IMG/VR virus record: IMGVR_UViG_3300042569_002815
Span: 50,162 to 114,161 of that record
DNA length: 64,000 nt
Origin: a virus
Reading direction: 5' to 3' (one strand)
In this document: piece after piece, positions 23,245 to 31,608 of the stretch
Numbering within the stretch: position 1 is the stretch's first letter
Layout: each line of letters opens with the position of its first letter
Program-made: the position numbers and the translations under genes
Notes under the pieces: generated by a model
What the model was told of the DNA's origin: nothing
Seen by the model: only the letters and a program-made list of their open reading frames with translations
Database searches by the model: none

Positions 23245-23916
23245 CTATTTTCTAGGCTTTTTAGAAATTACCTCATCGATAATTCCATATGCCTTTGCTT
23301 CTTCAGCACTAAGCCAAAAGTCTCTAGTTGCATCTGCTTTAACTTGTTCTGGATCTTTATCACAATATCCGCCAAGTAAAACAAATAGCTCGTCATTTAC
23401 TTTTTGCCACTCTTTCCAATCAATTTCAGCGTCTTGGATATTTCCGCTGAAACCTCCTGAAGATTGATGCAACATTGTAGTTGAGTGTTTTAGTGAGCTT
23501 CGCTTTCCTTTTGTTCCAGCTCCCAACAGCACTGATCCCATTGATGCTGCCATTCCAGTATTAACTGTTCGGATATCGCAGTTAATATAATCCATTACAT
23601 CAACCATTGATAAGCCGCTCTTAACACTTCCACCTGGACTATCAATATGCATAGTAATATCTAATCCATCAACTGAATCCAAAAACATTAGCTGAGCTTG
23701 CACAATAGTCGACATATGATCGTTGACTGGACCTGCTACCCAAATTAGTCTTTCCATCATTAATCTGGAAAAAATATCCATTTGGGTGGCACGTAATTCG
23801 CGCTCTTCTAAAATATAAGGAGTCATTGATGACTCAATCTGCTTTTTATGGTAATGCATGTTCAGTGAAGAAATTCCATGATTACTCATTGCGTACTTTT
23901 CAAATTCGTTTCTCAT
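23245..23916 (-). CDS. clpP: ClpP-like serine protease
   Basis: 223 aa. The ClpP fold carries the triad Ser125 (GMAASMGS), His150 (TTMLHQSSGG) and probably Asp195 in a KADATRD stretch aligned to the bacterial motif, followed by WLSAEEAKAYGIIDEV. N-terminal 40 residues are longer than the mature bacterial protein. Possible roles are head-protein maturation or proteolysis of host proteins; a separate prohead protease is not visible here. It sits within the tRNA array with its own GTATAATA element 5 nt before the ATG. Confidence 0.93.
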   Translation of the reverse strand: MRNEFEKYAMSNHGISSLNMHYHKKQIESSMTPYILEERELRATQMDIFSRLMMERLIWVAGPVNDHMSTIVQAQLMFLDSVDGLDITMHIDSPGGSVKSGLSMVDVMDYINCDIRTVNTGMAASMGSVLLGAGTKGKRSSLKHSTTMLHQSSGGFSGNIQDAEIDWKEWQKVNDELFVLLGGYCDKDPEQVKADATRDFWLSAEEAKAYGIIDEVISKKPRK

Positions 23917-23921
23917 ACAGT

Positions 23922-23929
23922 TATTATAC
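23922..23929 (-). promoter_or_regulatory. GTATAATA promoter element
   Basis: 5 nt before the ClpP start, implying a near-leaderless mRNA. Confidence 0.5.
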
Positions 23930-23947
23930 TAATTTAATTATACTATG

Positions 23948-24022
23948 TGCTTTCTGTAGGATTCGAACCTACGACCTCCTCGGTGTAAACGAGGCGCTCT
24001 AAACCAGCTGAGCTAAGAAAGC
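23948..24022 (-). tRNA. tRNA-Val(TAC)
   Basis: Canonical cloverleaf; loop TTTACAC gives TAC. CCA not encoded. Confidence 0.95.
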
Positions 24023-24126
24023 ATGGCGCTTCATATTGTTCACAACTGATAACCATATTGGATTACCCATTTAAACTTACGACAGCTTTTAACTGAGAGA
24101 TCGCAAGATTGTGTATGAAGCATGTG

Positions 24127-24200
24127 TGATCCCGAATGGACTCGAACCATTGACTCCCTCATTAAAAGTGAGGTGCTCTAACCAACTGAGCTACGAGATC
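24127..24200 (-). tRNA. tRNA-Lys(TTT)
   Basis: Canonical cloverleaf; loop CTTTTAA gives TTT. CCA not encoded. The 104-nt spacer before tRNA-Val has an 8-bp complementary pair (GCTTCATA/TATGAAGC) at its edges, perhaps a tRNA relic. Confidence 0.95.
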
Positions 24201-24205
24201 ATTTG

Positions 24206-24280
24206 TTGCGGGACTGGGACTCGAACCCAGAACTTCAGCTTATGAGACTGACGAGATAGCCACTTTCTACGCATCCCGCA
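24206..24280 (-). tRNA. tRNA with CAT anticodon (Met or Ile2)
   Basis: Cloverleaf with loop CTCATAA; acceptor TGCGGGA/TCCCGCA. As an elongator-type and an initiator CAT tRNA are also present, this one may be Ile decoding AUA after lysidine modification. Sequence alone cannot decide. Confidence 0.88.
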
Positions 24281-24284
24281 ATAT

Positions 24285-24359
24285 TGGCGTCCCAGGCAGG
24301 ATTCGAACCTACGACCAGTTGATTAACAGTCAACTGCTCTACCACTGAGCTACTGAGAC
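24285..24359 (-). tRNA. tRNA-Asn(GTT)
   Basis: Canonical cloverleaf; loop CTGTTAA gives GTT; discriminator G and encoded CCA (24285-24287). Confidence 0.95.
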
Positions 24360-24364
24360 TTTTG

Positions 24365-24435
24365 CACGCCTGAAAGGATTCGAACCTCTAACAGCGGTTT
24401 TGGAGACCGACATGATACCATTTCACCACAGACGT
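24365..24435 (-). tRNA. tRNA-Trp(CCA)
   Basis: Canonical cloverleaf; loop CTCCAAA gives CCA; discriminator G. Confidence 0.95.
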
Positions 24436-24443
24436 GTATGTTG

Positions 24444-24513
24444 AGTACAAGGTCGGAATCGAACCAACACCAATAGTTTTGCAGACTATCCGACCACCAC
24501 GATCATCCTGTAC
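24444..24513 (-). tRNA. tRNA-Cys(GCA)
   Basis: Cloverleaf of 70 nt; loop CTGCAAA gives GCA; discriminator T, as usual for Cys. Confidence 0.93.
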
Positions 24514-24519
24514 TTATAG

Positions 24520-24591
24520 TAGTTCCTAAAGGACTCGAACCCTTATCTCTTGATCCGTAGTCAAGTGTTCTATCCATTGAACTAAGAAACT
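24520..24591 (-). tRNA. tRNA-Arg(ACG)
   Basis: Canonical cloverleaf; loop CTACGGA gives ACG, which would need A34-to-inosine editing by the host TadA. Confidence 0.95.
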
Positions 24592-24596
24592 ATGAG

Positions 24597-24670
24597 TCGA
24601 ACTGGATGGACTCGAACCATCGGCCACTCGCGTATCAGGCGAGTGCTCTAACCAACTGAGCTACAGTTCG
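24597..24670 (-). tRNA. tRNA-Ile(GAT)
   Basis: Canonical cloverleaf; loop CTGATAC gives GAT. Confidence 0.95.
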
Positions 24671-24717
24671 ATTGAATTAGAGCAAATATAAAACAAATAT
24701 TTGACACTAAAAAATTT

Positions 24718-25146
24718 TTAATCAACTTTTTTCCAATCTTTTTCTTCTCCTAATCTAATAGGAACAAAGAGGGCGAAACCATTATCATCTTCAAAATGAT
24801 TGCAGGTATCAATATAAGTGTTACCGAACTTATATCTCCAATATTCAAATTCCTGCTTCTCAGCATTCCATTTAGCTGTTGTGGCATTACGAGTGTCGCC
24901 AATATAAACTTGACCATGGATCAGGTCGCGTTTTGGAATCGCTCCTCTTTGTATAAGTTTAGGAACATAGAAGTTTTTATATTCTTCTGCATCTGCTCTT
25001 GGAATAGTTGGAACTTCGTGTGGCTCCTTAAATGGAGTAGTTTCAGTTTCCCAATATTCCTTAATTCTTTTAATACGTTCCATTCGTTCGTGTTCTAACT
25101 GTTTCTGTATTTTGAGTTTCATAAACTCCTTATCGATATTTTCCAT
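24718..25146 (-). CDS. Hypothetical protein within the tRNA array
   Basis: 142 aa. N-terminal charged helix (about 1-35) then a mixed domain with Tyr/Trp (NAEKQEFEYWRYKFGNTYIDT). No family recognised. It separates the Ile and Ser tRNA genes. Confidence 0.7.
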   Translation of the reverse strand: MENIDKEFMKLKIQKQLEHERMERIKRIKEYWETETTPFKEPHEVPTIPRADAEEYKNFYVPKLIQRGAIPKRDLIHGQVYIGDTRNATTAKWNAEKQEFEYWRYKFGNTYIDTCNHFEDDNGFALFVPIRLGEEKDWKKVD

Positions 25147-25167
25147 ATCATTTTATTTTTTAATTAG

Positions 25168-25252
25168 CGGAAGCTGAAGGATTCGAACCTTCGGGACTTT
25201 GACATCCACAGCTTTAGCAAAGCTGCACAATAGACCACTCTGACAAACTTCC
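25168..25252 (-). tRNA. tRNA-Ser(GCT)
   Basis: Class II cloverleaf; loop TTGCTAA gives GCT; discriminator G. Confidence 0.95.
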
Positions 25253-25254
25253 AA

Positions 25255-25331
25255 TGGGGTAATTAATGGGATTCGAACCCATACTAGCAGAACCACAATC
25301 TGACGTGCTAACCATTAACACTATAACTACC
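25255..25331 (-). tRNA. tRNA-His(GTG)
   Basis: Loop TTGTGGT gives GTG. Discriminator C with a G at position -1, the His identity pair, and an encoded CCA at 25255-25257. Confidence 0.92.
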
Positions 25332-25407
25332 ATAAAACCCCACTTCACCAGCTTAACGGACTGGCTGCCATATGGGAGTGGGGGTACCCCGTTAATTCGG
25401 GACTCCG

Positions 25408-25480
25408 TGGACAGGGGCGGGATCGAACCGCCGACACCAGGATTTTCAGTCCTGTGCTCTACCTACTGAGCTACCTGTCC
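25408..25480 (-). tRNA. tRNA-Phe(GAA)
   Basis: Canonical cloverleaf; loop CTGAAAA gives GAA. CCA not encoded. Confidence 0.95.
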
Positions 25481-25520
25481 AAATACTTTCCAACATGTCA
25501 AAGAACCAACTCTAGAAAAA

Positions 25521-25548
25521 CAAAAAACCCGAACTTTTTGGGTTCGGG
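25521..25548 (-). terminator. Rho-independent terminator
   Basis: Stem CCCGAAC/GTTCGGG followed by a T run on the minus strand; ends the unit that holds the small 25586-25684 gene. Confidence 0.8.
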
Positions 25549-25585
25549 CTCAGTGTTTTCATAGCTACTAACTTTATAATACCTA

Positions 25586-25684
25586 TCAACTCCTGAACCC
25601 TAAGTCACGGTCATTGCCTGTCCACTTAGCATATGCTACTTGGCTAAAGCAATTCTCGATAATATGGTTCATTTGTGTTTGCAT
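25586..25684 (-). CDS. Microprotein, 32 aa
   Basis: MQTQMNHIIENCFSQ start, soluble and polar. Bounded by a TATAAATAA late box 20 nt upstream and a terminator downstream, which together support a real small late gene. Confidence 0.5.
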   Translation of the reverse strand: MQTQMNHIIENCFSQVAYAKWTGNDRDLGFRS

Positions 25685-25704
25685 CACTTTTGTTATTTGT
25701 ATAG

Positions 25705-25713
25705 TTATTTATA
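25705..25713 (-). promoter_or_regulatory. T4-like late promoter TATAAATAA
   Basis: Exact late core 20 nt before the 32-aa gene. Confidence 0.55.
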
Positions 25714-25756
25714 TCTGCTAATATACAAAAAGTTTTTGATAATTAGCACATTAATT

Positions 25757-25897
25757 TTATTTTTTATTTTTCTTAGTCTTTAAGACAGATTTAAAAATCT
25801 TGTTATCATTTTTCTCATGATATGATACATGCTTAAATGCAATATACACAAAAGCAATACATAAAGCACAAACCAATATTTGTATAATTAGTCCCAT
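25757..25897 (-). CDS. Single-span membrane microprotein, 46 aa
   Basis: MGLIIQILVCALCIAFVYIA forms an N-terminal membrane helix; the rest is Lys-rich (KTKKNKK end). Function unknown. Confidence 0.55.
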   Translation of the reverse strand: MGLIIQILVCALCIAFVYIAFKHVSYHEKNDNKIFKSVLKTKKNKK

Positions 25898-25911
25898 AAT
25901 TTAAAATATTT

Positions 25912-26364
25912 TTATGCAGTATGTGCAATATTTACACGTACGCAGGTTTGTTGTTGTGCTTCATTCATAAAAAAGTTATTAATATAACCCATGATATTGG
26001 CACTTCCAATTGGATTTGCTGAGTGAGTATAGACTAGTGGAAATGGAAAAGGCTTTCCTCGTTTTACATCTCTTGATAAGTCACTCCATTTTGGATTTAC
26101 ATCATAGAATTCATTTACCAAAAATTTAGCACAGTCATATCCAGTTTTCTCATTAATATGAGTGTAGTCTAAAATATAATTAGGGCTTACGTTATTAAAG
26201 TATTCGCTCATTGCAGAATCTCCTAAGTCATGGTCAAGAGAAATTACTTCAATATTTTCTAAACCAGTTGCCTTAACTAAGGTTACAAACTCTTCATAAT
26301 TTCTAACTACAACCCACTCAGTTTCAACTGGAGTTCGAACATCGTCTAAATAAATTCTAATCAT
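25912..26364 (-). CDS. Cyclic-phosphate receiver (cREC)-like protein
   Basis: 150 aa. Receiver-like acidic pocket (YLDDVRTP at 5-12) and ISLDHDLG near 41-48, then TGYDCAKFLV and a C-terminal HSANPIG stretch. This set is characteristic of the cREC family predicted to process cyclic phosphate ends in RNA-repair systems. It fits the RNA ligase, kinase and 2H proteins in the same phage. No histidine-kinase partner is expected. Its start overlaps the next gene's stop (ATGA-type). Confidence 0.75.
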   Translation of the reverse strand: MIRIYLDDVRTPVETEWVVVRNYEEFVTLVKATGLENIEVISLDHDLGDSAMSEYFNNVSPNYILDYTHINEKTGYDCAKFLVNEFYDVNPKWSDLSRDVKRGKPFPFPLVYTHSANPIGSANIMGYINNFFMNEAQQQTCVRVNIAHTA

Positions 26365-26642
26365 ATCTTTTTATTTTCTCTTAATTGCTGACGTAAATCA
26401 TCAATTTCTTTTATACTAAACCAGTTTCGGCTTTCCCAAATATCAACTAGCAATTTGGCTAATTCATTTTCAGTGTAGCTTGAACCTCCAAATAGTTCGC
26501 CTACCTCAATCGGTCCTTTTTCTTTAGCGTAACCGTCTTCTATTGCATAGTCGGCTAGCTCTTTCTTTTCTGTGTTTGAACATTCGCTCCAATACTCTGA
26601 TGGATCGATATCAAGTTCTGCTTCTGTGTAAAATTCTGGCAT
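26361..26642 (-). CDS. Hypothetical acidic protein
   Basis: 93 aa, strongly acidic N-terminal half (DIDPSEYWSECSNTEKKELAD) and a helical tail. Second gene of a four-gene operon running to 25912. No family recognised. Confidence 0.65.
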   Translation of the reverse strand: MPEFYTEAELDIDPSEYWSECSNTEKKELADYAIEDGYAKEKGPIEVGELFGGSSYTENELAKLLVDIWESRNWFSIKEIDDLRQQLRENKKI

Positions 26643-26643
26643 T

Positions 26644-26871
26644 TTATTTTCTATTTAAGATTTCAACTTTAAGTAGGTCATCTGAGTCTTTGGAAACTTT
26701 AAACGTTACTTCCCTAGCGCCCTTTGCCCAAAATAACAATTCTAACATTTCAGATATTTCGTCTGGATATTGTTCACGTAAAACTGCACCAGATCGGAAT
26801 GGATCATTTTCGATCTTGTCTTTAAACTCGTCCATTGTTTCTTTAAATAACTTTAGGTTTAACTTTGCCAT
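26644..26871 (-). CDS. Hypothetical protein
   Basis: 75 aa, helical then beta (AKGAREVTFKVSKDSDDLLK). No motif recognised; 1 nt from its neighbour. Confidence 0.65.
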   Translation of the reverse strand: MAKLNLKLFKETMDEFKDKIENDPFRSGAVLREQYPDEISEMLELLFWAKGAREVTFKVSKDSDDLLKVEILNRK

Positions 26872-26888
26872 TTGAGATTAATATACCC

Positions 26889-27116
26889 TTAATGGGGCCA
26901 TTTTAGCTTAGGACACGCAGTTGGTCCCTTTGGCGAGAAAATTTTCTTGTTAAGTGGACAGCCACATGCGCCACAATAGTGAATATTTAATTGATTGACC
27001 TTTGCCTCTGGACACTCTTCGCAAATTGCAAGTCTTTCATCTGCTGTTGCTTTTTGTTCGGGTGTTGGATTAAATGACCTAAACCAGGCAATTGATACTT
27101 CCTTTAAATCTATCAT
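26889..27116 (-). CDS. Cys-rich zinc-finger-like protein
   Basis: 75 aa. Six cysteines in the order CEECP, CGACGC and CPKLKW form a likely zinc-binding fold, a pattern seen in many small conserved phage proteins (ERLAIC..CP..., ending CPxxKW). The start codon directly follows a 7-bp inverted repeat at 27117-27140 that may control translation or transcription. Confidence 0.7.
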   Translation of the reverse strand: MIDLKEVSIAWFRSFNPTPEQKATADERLAICEECPEAKVNQLNIHYCGACGCPLNKKIFSPKGPTACPKLKWPH

Positions 27117-27140
27117 ATAAGACGGACTTTTCTGTCTTAT
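27117..27140. repeat. Inverted repeat directly before a start codon
   Basis: ATAAGAC and GTCTTAT arms with a ten-base loop. On the minus strand the hairpin ends at the ATG of 26889-27116, as expected for an operator or a translational control stem. Confidence 0.5.
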
Positions 27141-27160
27141 ACTAGGAAAATTCCATTGGA

Positions 27161-29446
27161 TTACTGGCGAAATCCAGTTCTGACTAAATAAAAATTAGTC
27201 GTTGAGCCAGATACCAGAGCATCGACTGTTAGTACCTGTAAACCAGGATAGGTTGAAGTTAAGTTAGTAGTTCCATTATTAATAGGAGTCCAATCGCTAG
27301 CTTTAAATATTCTGTAAGCTGGAGTTGAGTTTGGCCAAGCTGAAAGATTAGAATTTGCTTTAGAATAAACTAGAAAAATATCCGTTATTGATAGAGTTGA
27401 ATTTCCATTCGCATCCATTCTATAATAATCCTTTGAATTAAATGATTGACTTAAAACTTTTTGAGTAAATGATTGAGCATCAGTTGAGGTTGGATTATCT
27501 ACAGTAATAGAACCAATAACTATTCTAAAATCATTTTTATTTGCACTCAATTGGGTCGAAAAAGAATACGCTCCACTTGAATTAGTTGTGGCTGAACTAA
27601 GTAGACTATAATTTGAATCGGGTTTTGGTTTTGAATAAAGCTGAATTGAAATATTTGCAATACCAACTCCTTCAGAATTATACACATTTCCAGTTTGGGA
27701 AAATGGCGCAACTATAATCATTCCAGCGCTTGAAAAGGTAAATCCACACGTTCCATTTTGTAATTGAGCTCTATACAAAACTCCATCAGTTTGATTTGAA
27801 TATGAATTAGTAGCAGAGGTATTTGTAATATCTGACCAAGTTACTCCGTCATTAATTGAACGCTGCCATTTAACAATAGTTCCAGTGTAACCGCTTAGAG
27901 TTAGGGTACCTGAGTTAGTTGAAGTTGCATGTACAGCAGATGAAACTGATCCTCCAACTGGTGGAGTTCCTGAAGTTACAGTAATGGTTTTTGCAGTAGA
28001 CATTACAGCCGCTCCACAGTTTGGCGTTTGTACTTCAACTCGATAATAATAAGTTCCAGCTGTACTAATCGTTTGGTTTAAACTAGCAGTGGTATTTGAA
28101 ATGTCAGTCCAGTTAACATTATCAGTAGATCTCTGCCATTTATTAATATTTCCCTGTTGACCAGATAGAGTAAGTTCAGCCTGTCCACCTGAACAAATTG
28201 AATTGTTTGCAGCAAATATTGTTCCTGCATTAGTTGGTTTAACTGATAGAAAAACACTTGAAGTTGCAAGGCCAGTACATGAAGTTGGACTAGTTGAATT
28301 TATAATTGCTCTATAATAAGTTGTTTTAGTTAAGTTAGTTACGGTTATACTAGAGGAAGTACTTGTTATAGTTGTTCCAGCTGTAAAGAAGTTATCAAAT
28401 GAAGATTCCCATCTAACTATACTTCCTGTGTAATTGTTTAAGGTTAAGGTTGTACTGTTTGAGCCAGAACATACATTAAGATTTCCACCTGATATCCAAC
28501 CGCTTGATGCCCCACTAATTTCAAGGTTTCTGGTTGAGATAGTTACACTTGAAGTTATATCTCCTGGCATATCTCCGTATTCACAAATATAGCCACCTAA
28601 ATTTACATTTGGTAAATCATTCCATTGACCATTATTAGATGAATAGAATTGTCCGTAATGTTCACCACCAGCATTGTTTGGTTCTCCTCCTGCCCATTTG
28701 GCATATTGTCCAGTTACTGCAGTTGATGAATTTGAAAATTGAGTTCCTTTTTCTGGCCCAGTTACCCAATGCCATTTTTGTTCAACCGCTGATTGCGACG
28801 CAAAGGCAGTACTACCCTTTGCTGTATTTACAGCAGATACTTCATCGGAAGCGCCAAACCACGCGTCAGAGGACATTAATTTCCAAACAAAGTTATTTTC
28901 TGCTTCGGATGACATTGTTGCCAAATAACCGGCTCTACCAAAATAAGAACGATTTTCTGCTGAGGTTTTTGCATTTGTCCAAGTTGTACTTCCAGAAACG
29001 TACTCGTAAAAGTGTTCAGTTAGAGGGTTGTAAAATAATGTACCGGCAACAAATGTTACACGTCTTTGGAGAGCATAGCAAGTTGACGTAGTAGATCTAA
29101 ACTCTACTCCTCTTAAAACGGTTTGCCAATCAGTTGCGCTCGCTGTGCCATTAAATACTAAAACTCCAGTTGTTGTATTAAATGCTGAAACGCTTACGCC
29201 CGATGGAAGAGTTACAGTTGATCTTAATTGATCTCCACTTGTATAGGATTGAGATATCTGAACCCTAAATCCAGTGATTGTTCCATTTGCAGTTACCGCT
29301 ACGTTTGGATCAACCTTTGTCCAAGTATTATAGCTAACAGATAGAGTCGAAGAGCTTCCTCCCAAACTAACAGACGTTGCTTGGGCATTTACCAAAGTTG
29401 GCGCTAACCAAATAAGACTTAGTAATATGAGAGCTCTTTTAAACAT
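27161..29446 (-). CDS. Secreted multidomain protein with C-type lectin-like and dockerin-like modules
   Basis: 761 aa. Signal peptide 1-21 (ends LVNAQ). Residues about 130-290 are C-type lectin-like (YLATMSSEAENNFVW, WVTGPEKGTQF, KWAGGEPNN, GQWNDLPN, GGYICEYG). Residues about 315-580 hold several Ig-like repeats with recurring RSTDNVNW or RSINDGVTW motifs. A carboxypeptidase-regulatory-like unit (AYSFSTQLS) and a dockerin-like EF loop (DANGNSTLSITDIFLVYSK) follow. It shares the SAWPNST module with the 33166-35100 protein. Expected on the cell surface or outside; sugar binding is likely. Confidence 0.82.
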   Translation of the reverse strand: MFKRALILLSLIWLAPTLVNAQATSVSLGGSSSTLSVSYNTWTKVDPNVAVTANGTITGFRVQISQSYTSGDQLRSTVTLPSGVSVSAFNTTTGVLVFNGTASATDWQTVLRGVEFRSTTSTCYALQRRVTFVAGTLFYNPLTEHFYEYVSGSTTWTNAKTSAENRSYFGRAGYLATMSSEAENNFVWKLMSSDAWFGASDEVSAVNTAKGSTAFASQSAVEQKWHWVTGPEKGTQFSNSSTAVTGQYAKWAGGEPNNAGGEHYGQFYSSNNGQWNDLPNVNLGGYICEYGDMPGDITSSVTISTRNLEISGASSGWISGGNLNVCSGSNSTTLTLNNYTGSIVRWESSFDNFFTAGTTITSTSSSITVTNLTKTTYYRAIINSTSPTSCTGLATSSVFLSVKPTNAGTIFAANNSICSGGQAELTLSGQQGNINKWQRSTDNVNWTDISNTTASLNQTISTAGTYYYRVEVQTPNCGAAVMSTAKTITVTSGTPPVGGSVSSAVHATSTNSGTLTLSGYTGTIVKWQRSINDGVTWSDITNTSATNSYSNQTDGVLYRAQLQNGTCGFTFSSAGMIIVAPFSQTGNVYNSEGVGIANISIQLYSKPKPDSNYSLLSSATTNSSGAYSFSTQLSANKNDFRIVIGSITVDNPTSTDAQSFTQKVLSQSFNSKDYYRMDANGNSTLSITDIFLVYSKANSNLSAWPNSTPAYRIFKASDWTPINNGTTNLTSTYPGLQVLTVDALVSGSTTNFYLVRTGFRQ

Positions 29447-29448
29447 AA

Positions 29449-29895
29449 TTACATTTTGCTAACTGCGTCTAATAAACTTTTCTTTATAGCGCTAGCAAAA
29501 GTTGTTTTTTCAAATGGAAGGTTCTCATCCTTTAATTCAATTAAGGTAGATTTAACTGTTGTTTTAGCAGTACCTTCTCCAATATATTCTTTACCATCTT
29601 TGGTAACTTTAACTTTAATAATAGTTTCCTTTTTAATTGCAGTAAAGGGTCCAATTGCAATTCCTGTAGTTGGAGCTTCAATTGAAAATACGTCTACTGT
29701 AATTGGCGAACCGTCATTACAAATTGTAAATTTTTCTGAAACGATTTCTTCGGCTAATTGTTTAATACCGAAAATTACTCTTTCTTTTTTCATATCAGGC
29801 GCATCTGCACTTGCTACAACACTTGTTACTTTATAACAAGGTTCAGTAAACGAAAGTAGAGTAAGCGTCGATAAAACTAATAATAACTTCTTCAT
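29449..29895 (-). CDS. Exported protein of unknown family
   Basis: 148 aa. N-terminal signal peptide (MKKLLLVLSTLTLLSFTEP, then Cys20; the site is not a classical lipobox). The mature part is beta-rich, and the C-terminal helix (SAIKKSLLDAVSKM) resembles that of the CsgG-like protein at 31605-32318 (KKSLETAASRVVSKL). Likely periplasmic or membrane-anchored partner in the same export block. Confidence 0.7.
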   Translation of the reverse strand: MKKLLLVLSTLTLLSFTEPCYKVTSVVASADAPDMKKERVIFGIKQLAEEIVSEKFTICNDGSPITVDVFSIEAPTTGIAIGPFTAIKKETIIKVKVTKDGKEYIGEGTAKTTVKSTLIELKDENLPFEKTTFASAIKKSLLDAVSKM

Positions 29896-29910
29896 TTGTT
29901 TTTATTTTTT

Positions 29911-31608
29911 TTAAAGCATAACCTTACCGCCAGTTAAGACCTGATAGTTAAGCATATTTTTATTCATTTCATAAGTTCCCGAGAAACTTATATTAAATTT
30001 AAATTTCTTTGTAATTGAATAATCCCATGAACTAAATGGAACTACTAATAATCCTGAACTCCACCATTGGCCTTCATAGAATTGTGTAAATGGAGAATAG
30101 ACTCCAAGTACTAAAAGAGTACCTGTTACCTTTTTACCTGCATTAAACATGTAAAATCCTCCACCAACTGCTGACAAGTTTTGAAAACCAGTTTCTCCAA
30201 TTGCACCAGCTGTAAAGTTTAAACCGCCCATTAGGGAAAGCTTAGTAAATCTCTTTGATCCAAGTAAAGTTGTAGTATTAAAGAAGTCCCTTGCTGGATT
30301 TACCATTGACGAGTTTGCAACAATAATAGTTGTTTTTGATTTAGGCAAAGTCCAAGCTCCATAAAAGGTAATATTTGAATTATTAATTTGAGTAGTAAAG
30401 TTTCCTAAAAATCCTCTAGCAAAAGTATTTTTAGTATTAGACTTAGTCATACTCATTGTAAATTTAAACTGGTCCTTTTCTCCCTCTTCCGCGCTTCGTA
30501 CTGCAACAATATCGCCAGTTCCAATTAAGGCTCCAGTTCTTGCTCGGTTTTTATCTCCATTCTTTGAGCTACCTCCGCTTGAACTGCTACCTCCGCTGCT
30601 GCCTCCGCTTGAAGTTGCTTCAGCTGCATTAGATACTGAGTTAGTTGTTCCGCCATTACCTCCACTTGAATTAGATTGAGTTAACCCGCCAGACTCTGTT
30701 GTGTTTCCAGTACCTCCGGCTGATCCCGAACCTGTGCCATTAGTGTTACCATTAGATCCAGTTCCAGTTGTACCAGATGATCCCGTATTACCTACAGGCG
30801 GCTGAGACGACGAACCTCCTCCTTGAGTTGAACTACCTGAACCTGAGCCGCTTCCTCCCGAGCCTGAAGCAGGGTTTCCACCTGTTTGGCCAGATCCTGA
30901 ACCTGATCCAGTGTTTCCGCTTCCAGTATTTCCACTAGAACCTGTTGTATTTCCTCCGTTATTATTAGATGACCCATTTCCTTGATTATTTCCTGAACCT
31001 ACTGATCCCGACGAGCTTTGATTGCCGCCTTGACTTGATCCACTAGATTGACTACCCCCATTAGAACCAGAGGAGCCAGTATTATTGCTGCTATTACTAC
31101 CGCCGCTATTCCCATTTCCGCCATTACGATTGTTATTATTTTTCTTTTCACCACTGCCTCCGTTACCGGTACCGTCTCCGCTTGATCCATTATTTACAGT
31201 GTTTCCAAGATTACCTCCAACCGTACTTGATGCGCCAGCTATGTTTGATGCAAGACTTGACGCCATCATTGATACTGACGTAATATTAGTCAGGGTTGAA
31301 ATAATATTATTTGTAACAATTAAATTTGTTGATTGAACTGCTTGTGTTGTTGCTTGATCACAAGGTTTTCCAGCATTTGCGCCAGATGTTTGATTTAACC
31401 AAGCTAAAAATGCTCCATTACTAAAATCTGTATTAGTAAATGTTCCAACTTGCCCATAATATGTAACAGCAATAGCTGCTCCACTTAATGGAACTGAAAC
31501 AAATTTAATATTTTTTGTACATGGATCTACATATTGATAAATGTAGCTTTGTGCTTTTACTAAGGAAGTAGAAGCAAATAAAAATACCAGTAAGACTAGA
31601 TTTTTCAT
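29911..31608 (-). CDS. Exported protein with Gly/Ser/Asn-rich linker and barrel-like C-terminus
   Basis: 565 aa. Signal peptide 1-19. Residues about 20-140 are a soluble domain with Cys pairs. Residues about 140-355 are low-complexity G/S/N/T repeats. Residues about 365-565 look like antiparallel strands of an outer-membrane barrel (FKFTMSMTKSN, GLNFTAGAIGET, FKFNISFSGTYEMN). The last residues (GGKVML) do not end in the usual Phe. Function unknown; likely surface-exposed. Its start overlaps the CsgG-like stop by 4 nt. Confidence 0.75.
   Translation of the reverse strand: MKNLVLLVFLFASTSLVKAQSYIYQYVDPCTKNIKFVSVPLSGAAIAVTYYGQVGTFTNTDFSNGAFLAWLNQTSGANAGKPCDQATTQAVQSTNLIVTNNIISTLTNITSVSMMASSLASNIAGASSTVGGNLGNTVNNGSSGDGTGNGGSGEKKNNNNRNGGNGNSGGSNSSNNTGSSGSNGGSQSSGSSQGGNQSSSGSVGSGNNQGNGSSNNNGGNTTGSSGNTGSGNTGSGSGSGQTGGNPASGSGGSGSGSGSSTQGGGSSSQPPVGNTGSSGTTGTGSNGNTNGTGSGSAGGTGNTTESGGLTQSNSSGGNGGTTNSVSNAAEATSSGGSSGGSSSSGGSSKNGDKNRARTGALIGTGDIVAVRSAEEGEKDQFKFTMSMTKSNTKNTFARGFLGNFTTQINNSNITFYGAWTLPKSKTTIIVANSSMVNPARDFFNTTTLLGSKRFTKLSLMGGLNFTAGAIGETGFQNLSAVGGGFYMFNAGKKVTGTLLVLGVYSPFTQFYEGQWWSSGLLVVPFSSWDYSITKKFKFNISFSGTYEMNKNMLNYQVLTGGKVML

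Noticed and set aside
22081-25469. Frames across the tRNA array (about 60-110 codons)
   Set aside because: They run through tRNA genes and owe their length to tRNA sequence.
28639-29091. Plus-strand frame inside the lectin-like gene
   Set aside because: Antisense shadow; the minus-strand gene has a signal peptide and domains throughout.
30792-31336. Frames inside the Gly/Ser-rich linker region
   Set aside because: Byproducts of low-complexity repeats in the 29911-31608 gene.
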